From the NCBI GenBank assembly GCA_018240285.1, contig JAFEGA010000004.1, forward strand, positions 134,992 to 198,991: a DNA stretch of 64,000 nucleotides. The letters are read 5' to 3'. The translations under genes and the position numbers were made by a program. Source of the stretch: Pseudomonadota bacterium (lineage in GTDB: Bacteria > Pseudomonadota > Gammaproteobacteria > Burkholderiales > Nitrosomonadaceae). Position 1 is the first letter of the stretch, and each line of letters opens with the position of its first letter. The notes beneath the pieces are model-generated. The model was not told the DNA's origin. It worked only from the letters and a program-made list of their open reading frames with translations, and searched no databases. Below are positions 45,063 through 55,476 of this stretch, piece after piece.

Positions 45063-46304
45063 TTATACGCTACGGAAAACGAGTGTTCCGTTAGTCCCTC
45101 CAAATCCGAAGGAATTGGATAGCGCAACTTTGATGTTCATGTCTCTTGCGGTATTGGGAATGAAATCCAAATCGCATTGCGGATCTTGATTGACGAGGTT
45201 GATTGTCGGCGGTGCAATGCGGTGATGGATGGCAAGCACGGAGAAAACCGCTTCCACACCACCTGCGGCACCCAGCAAGTGTCCGGTCATCGATTTCGTC
45301 GAACTGACCGCAAGTTTGCTCGCATGATCGCCAAAGCAACGTTTGACTGCAATGGTTTCGGCAATGTCACCCAATGGGGTAGAGGTGCCGTGCGCATTGA
45401 CATAATCAACTTCCGTTGTGTTTACACCGGCATTTTTGAGCGCATTGCTCATGCATCGTGCCGCGCCTTCACCATCATCGCACGGTGCAGTCATATGAAA
45501 AGCATCTGCGCTCATGCCGAAACCGGCCAATTCTGCATAAATCTTTGCGCCACGGCGTTTGGCGTGCTCCAGTTCTTCCAGTACCAAAACGCCGGCGCCT
45601 TCGCCCAGAATAAAACCATCCCGGTCCACATCCCAAGGACGGCTTGCAGACTCCGGATTGTCGTTGTTTACGGATAGTGCTTTAGCAGCGGCAAATCCGC
45701 CGATGGCAAGCGGTGTTACGCAGGATTCCGCACCGCCGCACACCATGACATCGGCATCGCCGTACTCGATCATGCGGGCCGAGTTGCCAATACTGTGCGT
45801 GGCGGTGGTGCAAGCTGTCACAATTGCGATGTTGGGGCCTTTGTAACCGTACATGATGGATAAATTACCCGCGATCATGTTGATGATGGTACTGGGGATG
45901 AAGAACGGGGATATTTTGCGCGGTCCGCCTGCATGGTATGCGGTATCGGTATTTTCGATCATCGGTAAACCACCGATGCCCGAGCCGATATTGACGCCGA
46001 TTTTTTCCGCATCGAGACGGGAGATATCATCGATACCGGCGTCCTTGACGGCTTGAATCGCCGCGGCCATGCCGTAATGGATAAAAACGTCCATGCGGCG
46101 CGCTTCTTTTGCCGATAGATATTGTTGAATATCGAAATCTTTTACTTCACCTGCGATTTGCGAAGCAAAACTCGATGCATCGAAACGGGTTATCCGGGTG
46201 ATACCGGATTTTCCTGAGACGATACTCTCCCATGCGCTGGGTACCGTACTGCCGACTGGCGACACGATACCCAATCCGGTAACGACTACCTTGCGTTTGG
46301 ACAA
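45063..46304 (-). CDS. fabF: 3-oxoacyl-ACP synthase II
   Basis: FabF performs the elongating condensation of type II fatty acid synthesis. The 413-residue protein has the active Cys in [12 protein letters not shown] near residue 162 and the two His in [11 protein letters not shown] and [17 protein letters not shown]. Length and motifs are canonical (start [16 protein letters not shown]). It lies 36 bp downstream of acpP, the usual order. Confidence 0.97.
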   Translation of the reverse strand: MSKRKVVVTGLGIVSPVGSTVPSAWESIVSGKSGITRITRFDASSFASQIAGEVKDFDIQQYLSAKEARRMDVFIHYGMAAAIQAVKDAGIDDISRLDAEKIGVNIGSGIGGLPMIENTDTAYHAGGPRKISPFFIPSTIINMIAGNLSIMYGYKGPNIAIVTACTTATHSIGNSARMIEYGDADVMVCGGAESCVTPLAIGGFAAAKALSVNNDNPESASRPWDVDRDGFILGEGAGVLVLEELEHAKRRGAKIYAELAGFGMSADAFHMTAPCDDGEGAARCMSNALKNAGVNTTEVDYVNAHGTSTPLGDIAETIAVKRCFGDHASKLAVSSTKSMTGHLLGAAGGVEAVFSVLAIHHRIAPPTINLVNQDPQCDLDFIPNTARDMNIKVALSNSFGFGGTNGTLVFRSV

Positions 46305-46340
46305 AATAACTCCACTTACTTATTCTTGAAAAACAAAATA

Positions 46341-46583
46341 CTAACTTGCGTTGGCGTGGGCGGTGACGTAATCAATCGCTTCCTGGACGGTATTTATTTT
46401 TTCAGCTTGCTCATCGGGGATTTCACATTCGAATTCTTCTTCCAATGCCATGACCAATTCAACGGTATCGAGTGAGTCTGCTCCCAGATCGTTGACGAAA
46501 GATGACTCATTTTTGACTTCTGCTTCATTAACACCAAGTTGTTCAGCTACAATTTTTTTAATACGCTGTTCAATATTTTCCAT
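46341..46583 (-). CDS. acpP: acyl carrier protein
   Basis: This 80-residue protein carries the growing fatty acyl chain on a phosphopantetheine attached to the Ser of the [12 protein letters not shown] motif (residue ~37). The acidic helix II and III ([17 protein letters not shown]) are typical. It sits between fabG and fabF in the normal order. About 150 bp of A+T-rich sequence separate it from fabG, so it may have an extra promoter to support its high level. Confidence 0.97.
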   Translation of the reverse strand: MENIEQRIKKIVAEQLGVNEAEVKNESSFVNDLGADSLDTVELVMALEEEFECEIPDEQAEKINTVQEAIDYVTAHANAS

Positions 46584-46736
46584 CTAGGTATTTCCTTTTC
46601 AGGTAAGAAAAATGCGTGCCATTCTAACAAATTTTGAATGTCAGCAAAACCAAAACATAACTGCCTGTTAAAGTCTTTAGTTGTTGCGCGAAATTAACTT
46701 CCGCAATTCGATTGCACCGCTTTTATTCCTTTTGTA

Positions 46737-47480
46737 CTAATCCATATACATGCCGCCATTCACGTGCAGCGTTGTACCTGTGATATAACCGGCTACGGAC
46801 GAAGCTAGAAACGCAACCGCCGAGGCGACTTCTTCCGGACGTCCCAGTCTTCCTAAGGGAACATGCTGAATCAAGTTTTGTTGAAATTCATCGGCCAATG
46901 CCCGGGTCATATCGGTGTCAATAAAGCCGGGCGCAATGCAATTAACGGTTATATTGCGGCTGCCCACTTCACGAGCCAACGATTTACTAAAGCCGAACAT
47001 ACCGGCTTTGGCGGCGGCATAATTGGCTTGCCCAAGGTTACCCATGGCGCCGACCACGGAGGAAATATTGATGATGCGGCCGTAACGGGCTTTCATCATG
47101 GCGCGGAGGACTGCACGGCTTAACCGGAATACCGATTTTAAATCGGTTTCCAAAATGTCATCCCATTCCTCGTCTTTCATGCGAACCAATAAATTGTCTC
47201 GCGTGATTCCGGCGTTATTAACCAGTATTTCCACTTCACCGAATTTTTCCCGTACGGTTTGCATGGTATGGTTGATCTGTTCGGCATCGTTTACGTTTAA
47301 AGCGATGCCCATTCCTTTGATGCCAGCTTTTTCCAGATATTGATTGATCGAGCTGGCGCCGTTTTCCGTGGTTGCTGTTCCGATGACAACAGCACCCGAT
47401 TGGCCCAGTTTGAGCGCAATGGCTTGCCCGATACCGCGGCTGGCGCCGGTTACTAACGCTATTTTATTTTCCAAAATCAT
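46737..47480 (-). CDS. fabG: 3-oxoacyl-ACP reductase
   Basis: FabG is the NADPH-dependent ketoreductase of fatty acid synthesis. The 247-residue short-chain dehydrogenase has the nucleotide motif VTGASRGIGQAIA, LVNNAGITRDNLLVRMK and the catalytic tetrad in INISSVVGAMGNLGQANYAA with YAAAK. The end VNGGMYMD is standard. It begins 50 bp after fabD. Confidence 0.97.
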   Translation of the reverse strand: MILENKIALVTGASRGIGQAIALKLGQSGAVVIGTATTENGASSINQYLEKAGIKGMGIALNVNDAEQINHTMQTVREKFGEVEILVNNAGITRDNLLVRMKDEEWDDILETDLKSVFRLSRAVLRAMMKARYGRIINISSVVGAMGNLGQANYAAAKAGMFGFSKSLAREVGSRNITVNCIAPGFIDTDMTRALADEFQQNLIQHVPLGRLGRPEEVASAVAFLASSVAGYITGTTLHVNGGMYMD

Positions 47481-47530
47481 ACCTCCATAAAATGAGCCAT
47501 GATCGTATACTGCGAGTATTCATTGTAATG

Positions 47531-48472
47531 CTATATCCTAAAATTATTAATGGCTTGCCGGGTGGCTTCACTATCCGCCAACGACAATTGTTGCAGATTT
47601 TGATCAATGCGCTTATTGAGTCCGGCCAAGATTTTTCCCGGTCCGCACTCGACAACATGCGTAATACCGGAAGCGGCGAATGCTTTGATGGTATCCACCC
47701 AGCGCACCGGAGCGGTAAGCTGGCGCACGAGAATTTCTTTGATGTCCGTGGCATCGCTATGCGTTTCCACATCGGCATTATGGAGAACCGGGGTTTTTGG
47801 CGATTGCAGCGCAACTTGTTGTAATTGCTGTTTCATCTTGTCAGCCGCCGGTTGCATCAACGAGCAATGTGACGGAATGCTCATCGGTAGCATAATCGCC
47901 CGCTTCGCCCCTTGCGCTTTGGCCATTTCGATGCCGCGCAGAATAGCATTCCTATGTCCAGCGATCACGATTTGCCCAGGGGAATTGTAATTGGCCGGTT
48001 CGAGTGATTCTTCAGTATTTTGACTGGTGATGTCGCGGCAGATCGTTACCACGATGTCATCGTCCAATCCCAGTATCGCCGCCATTCCGCCGATACCTTC
48101 CGGTACCGCTTGTTGCATGGCTTGCGCGCGGAAACGCACCAGTGCCAAAGCATCGGCAAAACTCAACGCTTCGGATGCGACCAGCGCGGTATATTCACCC
48201 AGGCTATGTCCGGCCATCATTGCCGGCTTTTCGCCGCCAAGGTCAATCCAGGCGCGATACACCGCTATTCCCGCAGTTAGCATCAGCGGCTGCGTATTGA
48301 TGGTGAGATTGAGATCATCCGCAGGGCCGTTACCGGCCATAGCCCAGAGATCCTGTTTCAGAATATCCGATGCTTCTTGAAAGGTTTGTTGAATGACGGG
48401 CAAATCGGCGTAGCCATTCATCATGCCGACCGATTGTGACCCTTGACCCGGAAATACAAATGCAAATTTCAT
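47531..48472 (-). CDS. fabD: malonyl-CoA-ACP transacylase
   Basis: FabD loads malonate onto AcpP. The 313-residue protein starts MKFAFVFPGQGSQSVGM and has the nucleophile elbow MAGHSLGEYTALVASEA near residue 88, and IPSHCSLMQPAADKM near residue 200 with the second active-site His. The C-terminus VVECGPGKILAGLNKRI is typical. It follows fabH by three bases. Confidence 0.97.
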   Translation of the reverse strand: MKFAFVFPGQGSQSVGMMNGYADLPVIQQTFQEASDILKQDLWAMAGNGPADDLNLTINTQPLMLTAGIAVYRAWIDLGGEKPAMMAGHSLGEYTALVASEALSFADALALVRFRAQAMQQAVPEGIGGMAAILGLDDDIVVTICRDITSQNTEESLEPANYNSPGQIVIAGHRNAILRGIEMAKAQGAKRAIMLPMSIPSHCSLMQPAADKMKQQLQQVALQSPKTPVLHNADVETHSDATDIKEILVRQLTAPVRWVDTIKAFAASGITHVVECGPGKILAGLNKRIDQNLQQLSLADSEATRQAINNFRI

Positions 48473-48475
48473 AAA

Positions 48476-49432
48476 TTACCAGCGCAGTAAGACTGCTCCC
48501 CATGTGAACCCACCACCGACACCTTCCAATAAAATCAATTGATCGCGCTGAATGCGTCCGTCGCGTACTGCGATGTCCAAGGCGAGCGGAATCGAAGCTG
48601 CGGAGGTGTTGCCATGCTTGTCCACAGCCACGACTACTTTATCCATCGGCAGACCGAGTTTCTTGGCGGTTGATTGAATAATCCGGATATTGGCTTGATG
48701 CGGAATCAGCCAATCGATATCGGTGGATTGTAGATTGTTTTTTGCGACCGCTTCTTGCACGACTTCTTCCAGAACTTTGACGGCAAACTTGAAAACGGCG
48801 TTGCCTTCCATATTGATGTATGGTGTGCCTTGCACTTTCCCGCCGCTGATGAATCCAGGCGCGGAAAGGATATTGCTGTGACTGCCGCTGGCGTGCAGAT
48901 GGCTCGATAAAATGCCGGGCCGATCGCTTTGCGAAAGCACCACGGCGCCTGCGCCGTCACCGAATAGCACACAGGTGCTGCGATCATTCCAGTCGAGTAT
49001 TTTGGAATAGATTTCGCTGCCGACTACCAGTGCATTGCGGCACTTACCGGAACTGACGAACATGTCAGCCGTGGCGAGCGCATAAACAAAACCGCTGCAG
49101 ACGGCTTGCACGTCAAAGGCCGGACAATTTTCGATGCCCAGTTTGTTTTGCAAAATGCAAGCCGTGCTCGGAAAAATCATGTCCGGCGTGGTGGTGGCGA
49201 CAATGATCAAGTCGATGTCTTGGTTGGTCACGCCAGCCGCTTGCATGGCATTCTGACACGCGTGCAACGCCAGGTCGCTGGCTACTTGATCTTCCCGGGC
49301 GATATGCCGTTGCGTAATGCCGGTGCGCGTGCGGATCCATTCATCACTGGTATCCACCATGCGTTCCATGTCTGCGTTGGTGAGAATCTTTTCCGGTAAA
49401 TAGCTACCTGTTCCAGTGATCCGTGAATACAT
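48476..49432 (-). CDS. fabH: 3-oxoacyl-ACP synthase III
   Basis: FabH starts fatty acid synthesis by joining acetyl-CoA to malonyl-ACP. The 318-residue protein has the active Cys in [17 protein letters not shown] near residue 112, the His in [11 protein letters not shown] near residue 244 and the Asn in [13 protein letters not shown] near residue 275. It overlaps plsX by one base. Confidence 0.97.
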   Translation of the reverse strand: MYSRITGTGSYLPEKILTNADMERMVDTSDEWIRTRTGITQRHIAREDQVASDLALHACQNAMQAAGVTNQDIDLIIVATTTPDMIFPSTACILQNKLGIENCPAFDVQAVCSGFVYALATADMFVSSGKCRNALVVGSEIYSKILDWNDRSTCVLFGDGAGAVVLSQSDRPGILSSHLHASGSHSNILSAPGFISGGKVQGTPYINMEGNAVFKFAVKVLEEVVQEAVAKNNLQSTDIDWLIPHQANIRIIQSTAKKLGLPMDKVVVAVDKHGNTSAASIPLALDIAVRDGRIQRDQLILLEGVGGGFTWGAVLLRW

Positions 49433-50472
49433 TATCGTGTTATTTCTTTAGTAGAAGTTTGAGCATGACGGGAAAACTCAGCAACTCGCTCGCTAATACG
49501 CCGCAACATTCCGCCGCGTACCTCGTCGGCGGCGCGTTTGATGGCGAAACCGAACGCATATTTGTCGGCGGAGCCGTGGCTTTTAATCACAATGCCGCGT
49601 AATCCCAGAAAACTTGCGCCATTATAACGCCGATGGTCGACCCGGCGCTTGAAAGAATTGATGACCGGCATGGCAATCACACCGGCCATTTTTGTCAACA
49701 GATTGCGTTTGAATTCCTCGCGTAAGTAAGTTGCCAGCATTTGCGCCAAGCCCTCCGAGGTCTTGAGCGTGATGTTGCCGACAAAGCCATCGCATACCAC
49801 GACATCCGTCGTTCCTTTGTAAATATCGTTGCCTTCCACGTTGCCATAAAAATTAAGCCCGCTATTGCGCAACAACTCGGCTGCCTGCTTGACGATTTCG
49901 TTGCCTTTGATTTCCTCTTCGCCGACATTGAGCAATCCGACGCTGGGAGATGCTTTATTCTCCACGGAAGATACCAGGGATGCGCCCATGATACCGAATT
50001 GGAACAGATGTTCCGCCGTGCAATCGACATTGGCGCCTAAGTCCAGCACATACGTGTGACCGGTGCTGGTCGGTAATATCACCGCCAGTGCCGGGCGATC
50101 GACACCTGGGATCGTTTTCAAGACAAACCGGGAAGTGGCCAGCAATGCGCCGGTGTTTCCGGCGCTGATACAGGCTTGCGCCTCACCGGTTTTGACGAGA
50201 TTAATGGAAACCCGCATGGAAGAGTCTTTTTTGCCGCGCAAGGCAGTTGCCGGCGATTCATCCATGCCGACCACTTCACTGGCCGGATGCAGCCGGATTC
50301 TCGGGCCGAATTCGGATTTTGCCGCGCGCAACTCGGCTTCGATGGCATCGGGAATTCCGACCAGAATAATATTGGCTTCAGGATCCTGATGTAAATATTC
50401 AAGTGCAGACGGAACGGTTACATGGGGACCATGATCACCCCCCATGCAATCTATTGCTACCGTGATATCCAA
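49432..50472 (-). CDS. plsX: phosphate acyltransferase PlsX
   Basis: PlsX makes acyl-phosphate from acyl-ACP, the donor for PlsY in the first step of phospholipid synthesis. The 346-residue protein starts [16 protein letters not shown] and has family blocks [51 protein letters not shown] and [20 protein letters not shown]. The position between rpmF and fabH is the classic gammaproteobacterial and betaproteobacterial arrangement. Confidence 0.97.
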   Translation of the reverse strand: MDITVAIDCMGGDHGPHVTVPSALEYLHQDPEANIILVGIPDAIEAELRAAKSEFGPRIRLHPASEVVGMDESPATALRGKKDSSMRVSINLVKTGEAQACISAGNTGALLATSRFVLKTIPGVDRPALAVILPTSTGHTYVLDLGANVDCTAEHLFQFGIMGASLVSSVENKASPSVGLLNVGEEEIKGNEIVKQAAELLRNSGLNFYGNVEGNDIYKGTTDVVVCDGFVGNITLKTSEGLAQMLATYLREEFKRNLLTKMAGVIAMPVINSFKRRVDHRRYNGASFLGLRGIVIKSHGSADKYAFGFAIKRAADEVRGGMLRRISERVAEFSRHAQTSTKEITR

Positions 50473-50536
50473 TTTTAATGCTCTTGCGGCTGGGAAAAAC
50501 TATAGTTGATGCGGTCTGTAGCAATAGAAATGATGT

Positions 50537-50716
50537 TTAATCGTTTTTGGTTTTAACCACTTTCTTGCCACGATAGTACCCGTTGGGACTGATATGGTGG
50601 CGTAAATGAACTTCTCCCGTGTTTGACTCAATGGCCAACGGCGGATTGGTCAAAAAATCATGCGAGCGGTGCATGCCGCGTTTCGATGGGGATTTTTTAT
50701 TTTGCTGAACTGCCAT
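50537..50716 (-). CDS. rpmF: 50S ribosomal protein L32
   Basis: This 59-codon gene encodes [20 protein letters not shown] and ends [12 protein letters not shown]. The N-terminal [18 protein letters not shown] motif is that of L32, an exit-tunnel-region protein of the large subunit. A clear AGGAG (minus strand) precedes ATG, and it follows yceD by 16 bp in the usual yceD-rpmF-plsX order. Confidence 0.96.
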   Translation of the reverse strand: MAVQQNKKSPSKRGMHRSHDFLTNPPLAIESNTGEVHLRHHISPNGYYRGKKVVKTKND

Positions 50717-50732
50717 GTTAATCTCCTTGAAC

Positions 50733-51248
50733 TCAATTTGTCTTTTTTAATGCTGCTAATACTGCAAAGGGATGTGCTGATTGTGTTTTGCCGATTAAAT
50801 CGCTTTCTGCCGATTGTAGTTTAAGCGTACTGCATTCACCCTCTGCGTGGCATGATGCAATCGATAAGTTGAGGATGATCTCATCCTCGATTAAATTAGT
50901 AACGTCCAGGTCAGGCGCTGCTAAGATGGCATCGGTCGTATCGTCTTCGTCAATAAGATCCAACTCTTCTTCATTCTTGACTAGAATCAGAAATGTCTGC
51001 AAATCAACATGATGCACTAATTTGTCGAGACAGCGCTGGCAATTAAGGTGAATTTTGCCTCGTATTTCTATATCTAAGCCCGGCTTCTTATTCTTGTCGA
51101 ATCGGCCGCTGATTTGATAGATTAACTCGCCTTCTTGATCGAAAAGCAGATCGTGCAAACGTACAAAGTCGATGAGCGAAATTTTACCTTGGCGACTGCT
51201 TGCGTTACGCACGAAATCCAGGGAATCTATGACTAACCTATCAGACAT
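50733..51248 (-). CDS. yceD: YceD/DUF177 protein
   Basis: The 171-residue YceD family protein is linked to 23S rRNA accumulation and ribosome assembly. It has the family block [20 protein letters not shown] followed by [20 protein letters not shown], with the two cysteines characteristic of DUF177, and a long acidic stretch ([19 protein letters not shown]). It is immediately upstream of rpmF, as usual, and divergent from maf. Confidence 0.93.
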   Translation of the reverse strand: MSDRLVIDSLDFVRNASSRQGKISLIDFVRLHDLLFDQEGELIYQISGRFDKNKKPGLDIEIRGKIHLNCQRCLDKLVHHVDLQTFLILVKNEEELDLIDEDDTTDAILAAPDLDVTNLIEDEIILNLSIASCHAEGECSTLKLQSAESDLIGKTQSAHPFAVLAALKKTN

Positions 51249-51304
51249 AAGGCGCGCATGTTATATTTTTTAATCGTAAGTGTCAAAAAATACAGAAGGA
51301 AATT

Positions 51305-51901
51305 TTGAAAATACAAAATAATACCTGGCCAATCATATTGGGATCCAGCTCGATTTACCGCAAGGAGCTGCTGCAACGACTGCAAATTCCCTTTGAGACG
51401 AGCCATCCCGATATCGATGAAACACCGCTACCGAATGAATCCCCCGCAGAAACGGCTGGACGCCTGGCTCAAGCAAAAGCCCGTGCTGTGGCCAAAGTGT
51501 ATCCGCAAGCGCTCATTATCGGCTCCGATCAAGTGGCGGCATTGGGCAATATCCCGCTTGGTAAGCCATTGAATCATCAAAATGCGGTAAAACAATTGCA
51601 ATTAGTCCAAGGCAAGGAGGTTGTTTTTCATACTGCGTTGTGTTTGTACAATAGTGCTATTGACCGGTCACAGATGCGGATAATTCCCTATCATGTGAAA
51701 TTCCGGCCGTTGAGTGATCGGCAGATTGAGAGCTATCTGCAAAAGGAGCAGCCCTATCATTGTGCCGGTAGTGCAAAGTCGGAAGGACTTGGAATTGCGC
51801 TGATTGAGCGCATGACCGGAGATGATCCCAATGGTTTGATCGGATTGCCCCTGATTGCGCTGATCGATATGCTGGCGGTGGAAGGGGTAGAAGTTGTTTA
51901 A
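51305..51901 (+). CDS. maf: Maf-like nucleotide pyrophosphatase
   Basis: The 198-residue Maf-family protein starts [20 protein letters not shown] with a TTG codon that has AGAAGGAAA five bases upstream, so TTG is probably right. Further motifs are [59 protein letters not shown] and [13 protein letters not shown]. Maf enzymes hydrolyse non-canonical nucleoside triphosphates such as m7GTP, UTP or dTTP and can affect septation. The DQVA and PYHCAGSAK patterns are closest to the YceF (m7GTP) group. Divergent from yceD, as is common. Confidence 0.93.
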   Translation: MKIQNNTWPIILGSSSIYRKELLQRLQIPFETSHPDIDETPLPNESPAETAGRLAQAKARAVAKVYPQALIIGSDQVAALGNIPLGKPLNHQNAVKQLQLVQGKEVVFHTALCLYNSAIDRSQMRIIPYHVKFRPLSDRQIESYLQKEQPYHCAGSAKSEGLGIALIERMTGDDPNGLIGLPLIALIDMLAVEGVEVV

Positions 51902-51999
51902 CGGTTTATTTTTTCATAAACTTCCTGGTTGCAAATAGCGTCATTATGTGGAATTATTGTGCCGGAATGAAATTTTCATTTTTTGTAGATTGATTCTTT

Positions 52000-52374
52000 A
52001 TGCGGAAATATCCGGTTCGTGTTGCTATCTTTATGCTGGTTGTCAGCATACTGACGAATGGACTGAGCTTATCGTTCAGAGGTGAAGTATTCGCCCATGA
52101 GCTGGATCATATCCGTCAATCGTTGTCCGCCGATCCCGCGACGCATCTGGAGTTGCATCGCAATAATGTGTCGTGGAATGGTGTCGATCTGGATGCGGCA
52201 ACGCATTTATGCCTGCATTCAGCGGGGCAATACCAACCATTCTTCTTTAATTCTCTACCGGTGCTTCCTGATGTGATGGTGTCAGAAGTCATTGCGGTAT
52301 TTATTTCTTCCTTTATTCCAGAAACAATTCCGGATTTGCCTCTGCGCCCGCCTCGAAACCAACAGATTGCGTAA
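52000..52374 (+). CDS. CzcI-like small exported protein before czcCBA
   Basis: The 124-residue protein has a hydrophobic N-terminus (VAIFMLVVSILTNGLSLSF) that may be a signal peptide or anchor, then histidine-bearing stretches (FAHELDHIRQSL, THLELHRN, THLCLHSAGQYQP). This size and position immediately ahead of czcC match the CzcI genes of czc operons, thought to be periplasmic regulators or metal-sensing accessories. No strict family motif could be checked. It lies ~120 bp upstream of czcC. The 98-bp gap before it (51902-51999) should hold its promoter. Confidence 0.55.
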   Translation: MRKYPVRVAIFMLVVSILTNGLSLSFRGEVFAHELDHIRQSLSADPATHLELHRNNVSWNGVDLDAATHLCLHSAGQYQPFFFNSLPVLPDVMVSEVIAVFISSFIPETIPDLPLRPPRNQQIA

Positions 52375-52496
52375 GTTAAGCTGAATCATTGTGTTGTTAT
52401 GGATTTTGTAGCGATCCCTAAGAACGCAAGAAACGGGTCAATTCAAATCGATTGAGATCCGTTTCCCGGTTGCACAGGCATATGTGGAGGAATTTT

Positions 52497-53951
52497 ATGA
52501 GTTTGAGCGATCAGCCGACGATAATCGGCTATCGGGCGGCGTCCCGATTACGGTGCGTGTTGCCAGGTTTGATATTTTTGCTGAGTTTCGCGCACCAGCC
52601 TCAAGTCAGCGCCGATTCTTTCGGTGCTATGCCGAGCGGCATTCAAAATCAAAGCACGGAAGCATCCGTGCAGGAAACGGGTGATCTCACGTTACGTGAC
52701 GCGGTCAATCTGACCTTGCTCCGCAACTCCGAGCTGGCTTCGTTTGCCAAGGAAATGCGCGCATTGGAAGGCGCAACCCTGCAAGCGGGGTTATTGAGAA
52801 ACCCGGAGTTGTCGGTGAATGTTGAAAATCCCGGCAATATTCAAAAGCTGAGTGGTGACATCAATTCACAGAGTTCGGTGTCGCAGGAAGTGGTACAGCA
52901 GTTGACCAGCATCCGTATTGGTCAATTGATCGAACTGGGCGGCAAACGCGCCGCCCGGGTTGGTGCCGCCCGGTTGAACGAGGAATTGGCCGCCAAGGAC
53001 TATGAATCCAGGCGTGTGGAAATCATAGCGCGTGTGGCGAATGTGTTCACCGAAGTACTGGCCGGTCAGGAGCGGCTCAAGCTGGCGGAAGAAACCAGGC
53101 AGCTGGCGCAAAATGTGGTGGACACGGTGGTGCTGCGGGTGCAGGCCGGTAAAGTACCGCCCATCGAAGAAACCCGAGCCAAAGTCGGTTTGTCCACGGC
53201 GCGTATCGAATTTGAGCAAGCGCAACGGGATTTGATGTCGGCCCGGAAACGGCTGGCCTTGCTATGGGATAGCGCTGCACCGCAATTTACCAAAGCTTTA
53301 GGAACGCTGGAAACAGCAATTGCACCGCCCGACTACCAGATACTGCAAGCACGCGTCCTGGAAAACCCGATGGCGTTGCGTGCTATGAAAAATATTGAGC
53401 ATCGCAAAGCGCTTCTCGAGGTTGAGCAAACCCGCCGCATCCCTAATCTGACATTGAATGCCGGTGCCGTGCATCACGCCCAATTAGGCGGTACCACGGC
53501 GGTCGCGAGTGTCTCGATTCCATTGCCGTTATTCGACCGCAATCAAGGTAATCTCAAAGAAGCGTATCAACGCGTGGATAAAGCCGTCGATGAGCAAGAG
53601 GCAATGGAAGTGCGGCTCAGAACCGAATTGGCGCAATCGTATGAGGCTATGCTGGCCGCTTGGAATGAGATCAACATTTTGCGCGACGAAATTTTGCCCG
53701 GCGCCAAGAGCGCCTTCAATGTGATGCGCAGAGGTTACGAATTGGGCAAATTCGGTTTGTTGGAGTTGCTCGATGCGCAGCGCGTGCTGTTTCAGAATCA
53801 GGTGCTTTACGTGCGCGCACTGGCGAACTATCAACGACTGATCAACGATATCGAGCGCCTGATCGCAGCACCGATCGAGAGCATTAAACCCAATATGAAA
53901 TCAACGAATGTTAGTCGCAGCGGTGAGAAAAATGGATCAAACAATGAATAA
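52497..53951 (+). CDS. czcC: CzcC-like outer-membrane efflux protein
   Basis: I start at ATG 52497 (MSLSDQPTIIGYRA), since GGAGG at 52486-52490 fits; the frame continues upstream without a better site. The ~484-residue TolC-type protein has a signal region (PGLIFLLSFAHQPQVSA) and two long coiled-coil repeats (RVGAARLNEELAAKDYESRR and the matching RVDKAVDEQEAMEVRL), plus VETRKLQ-like QRDLMSARKRLALLWDSAA. It forms the outer-membrane channel of the CzcCBA pump, which expels Zn2+, Co2+ and Cd2+. It overlaps czcB by 20 bp. Confidence 0.92.
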   Translation: MSLSDQPTIIGYRAASRLRCVLPGLIFLLSFAHQPQVSADSFGAMPSGIQNQSTEASVQETGDLTLRDAVNLTLLRNSELASFAKEMRALEGATLQAGLLRNPELSVNVENPGNIQKLSGDINSQSSVSQEVVQQLTSIRIGQLIELGGKRAARVGAARLNEELAAKDYESRRVEIIARVANVFTEVLAGQERLKLAEETRQLAQNVVDTVVLRVQAGKVPPIEETRAKVGLSTARIEFEQAQRDLMSARKRLALLWDSAAPQFTKALGTLETAIAPPDYQILQARVLENPMALRAMKNIEHRKALLEVEQTRRIPNLTLNAGAVHHAQLGGTTAVASVSIPLPLFDRNQGNLKEAYQRVDKAVDEQEAMEVRLRTELAQSYEAMLAAWNEINILRDEILPGAKSAFNVMRRGYELGKFGLLELLDAQRVLFQNQVLYVRALANYQRLINDIERLIAAPIESIKPNMKSTNVSRSGEKNGSNNE

Positions 53952-55443
53952 AGCGCGTTTAATGCCCATCCTGATTGTGATTGCCATAGGCATAGTACTG
54001 GGCGGGGTGATACTGACAATGGAAAAGCCTTCCGCGGTACCCACGGAAACAGCGAATGCCGGTGCTGATGGTAAATCCGGAGAAAATCAGCCGGATACCG
54101 GCCCGAGAGGGGGCAAGCTGTTTACCAGCGATAGCTTCGGTTTGGAATTGACGATTTTTGAAAAAGGCGTGCCGCCGCAATTCCGCGTTTATCTGTATGA
54201 AAACGGCAAGTTGCTTCCGCCAGCCGCGGCCAAAGTCTCTATTTCATTGTCGCGGCTTGGTGCGCCGATACAATTGATCAAGTTCGCGCCTGAGGCGGAT
54301 TATCTGCTGGGCGACCAAGTGATCGAAGAACCGCATTCGTACGATTTGGCAATCGCCGCCGAACACAATGGCCGGACATACCGTTGGGGCTTCAGTCAAG
54401 TCGAAGCGCGCCTGGAAATGACCGATGACATGCTGAAAACGATCGGTGTCGAGATACAAACGGCTGGACCTGCCATCATTAAATCCACACTCAAATTGCC
54501 GGGCGAGATTGTTTTTAATCCCGACCGGACCGTGCAAGTGGTGCCGCGGTTGCCGGGGGTGGTGACCGCGGTGAATTTTGAGCCGGGGCAGATGGTGAAA
54601 AAGGGTGATGTGCTGGCGGTTATCGAAAGCCAAATGCTGGCGGATTTGAATAGCCAGTACATGGCAGCGCAGAAGCGGCTGGCGCTGGCGCGCACGGTTT
54701 ATCAACGGGAAAAGCAGTTGTGGGAGGAAAAGATTTCGGCCAAGCAGGATTATCTTGCGGCCGAATTGGCGTTGAACGAAGCCAAGATCGGTTCCGATCT
54801 GGCGGCGGAAAAGCTCAAAGCGCTCGGCGTGCGTCCCGAAGCGGGATTGCCGGCAAAAGAACTGATCCGCTATGAAGTGCGCGCACCGATTTCCGGACTC
54901 ATCGTTTCCAGAACGGTGGCTTTGGGTGCGGCGCTGAAAGAGGATGTCACCATTTTCACCGTCGCCGATATGTCGACGGTGTGGACCGCCATAACGGTGT
55001 ATCCGAAGGATCTGAGCATCGTCCGGGTCGGGCAGAAGGCCGCGGTCAAGGCTACCGCGTACGATGTCGAAGGCGAGGGCACCGTTACCTACATTACCAC
55101 CCTGATCGGCGGGCAGACGCGTACTGCCACGGCGCGGGTCATTCTGGATAACCAGGATGGCCGGTGGCATCCCGGCATGTTCGTAAGCGTTGAATTAGTG
55201 TCCGATGAAATCGAAGTGCCGGTTGCGGTTTCAGCACAGGCTATCCAGACATTCCGCGACTCGACTGTGGTATTTGGCCGCTATGGTGGTTATTTCGAAG
55301 CGCGTCCGTTGGAGCTGGGCCGCAGCGACGGCAAAATGGTGGAAGTATTGAAAGGGTTCTCTGCGGGGGAGCGCTATGCCTCGGGCAATAGCTTCGCCAT
55401 CAAAGCCGATATCGATAAAGCCGGTGCGGCGCATGACCATTAG
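53932..55443 (+). CDS. czcB: CzcB-like periplasmic adaptor (membrane-fusion protein)
   Basis: The chain begins at ATG 53932 (MDQTMNKARLMPILIVIAIG), preceded by GGTGAG; a longer in-frame start exists at 53908. The ~503-residue adaptor has an N-terminal membrane anchor, a barrel-sandwich segment (VVPRLPGVVTAVNFEPGQMV, KKGDVLAVIESQMLADLNSQ), a coiled coil (RLALARTVYQREKQLWEEK) and a second lipoyl half. The N-terminal extra domain (TGPRGGKLFTSDSFGLELTI) is common in CzcB. It links CzcA to CzcC. The His-Asp tail AAHDH at the very end could bind metal. Confidence 0.92.
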   Translation: MDQTMNKARLMPILIVIAIGIVLGGVILTMEKPSAVPTETANAGADGKSGENQPDTGPRGGKLFTSDSFGLELTIFEKGVPPQFRVYLYENGKLLPPAAAKVSISLSRLGAPIQLIKFAPEADYLLGDQVIEEPHSYDLAIAAEHNGRTYRWGFSQVEARLEMTDDMLKTIGVEIQTAGPAIIKSTLKLPGEIVFNPDRTVQVVPRLPGVVTAVNFEPGQMVKKGDVLAVIESQMLADLNSQYMAAQKRLALARTVYQREKQLWEEKISAKQDYLAAELALNEAKIGSDLAAEKLKALGVRPEAGLPAKELIRYEVRAPISGLIVSRTVALGAALKEDVTIFTVADMSTVWTAITVYPKDLSIVRVGQKAAVKATAYDVEGEGTVTYITTLIGGQTRTATARVILDNQDGRWHPGMFVSVELVSDEIEVPVAVSAQAIQTFRDSTVVFGRYGGYFEARPLELGRSDGKMVEVLKGFSAGERYASGNSFAIKADIDKAGAAHDH

Positions 55444-55476
55444 CCAGTCCTAAGAATATGCTAACAAGGAAAAATC

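Noticed and set aside
52375..52496. Imperfect dyad AAACGGGTCAA ... TTGAGATCCGTTT upstream of czcC considered as a metal-regulator site
   Set aside because: The arms mismatch in spacing and I cannot link it to a known czc regulator.
54244..55170. 308-codon minus-strand frame
   Set aside because: Antisense shadow of czcB; rich in Arg and His as usual for GC-skewed shadows.
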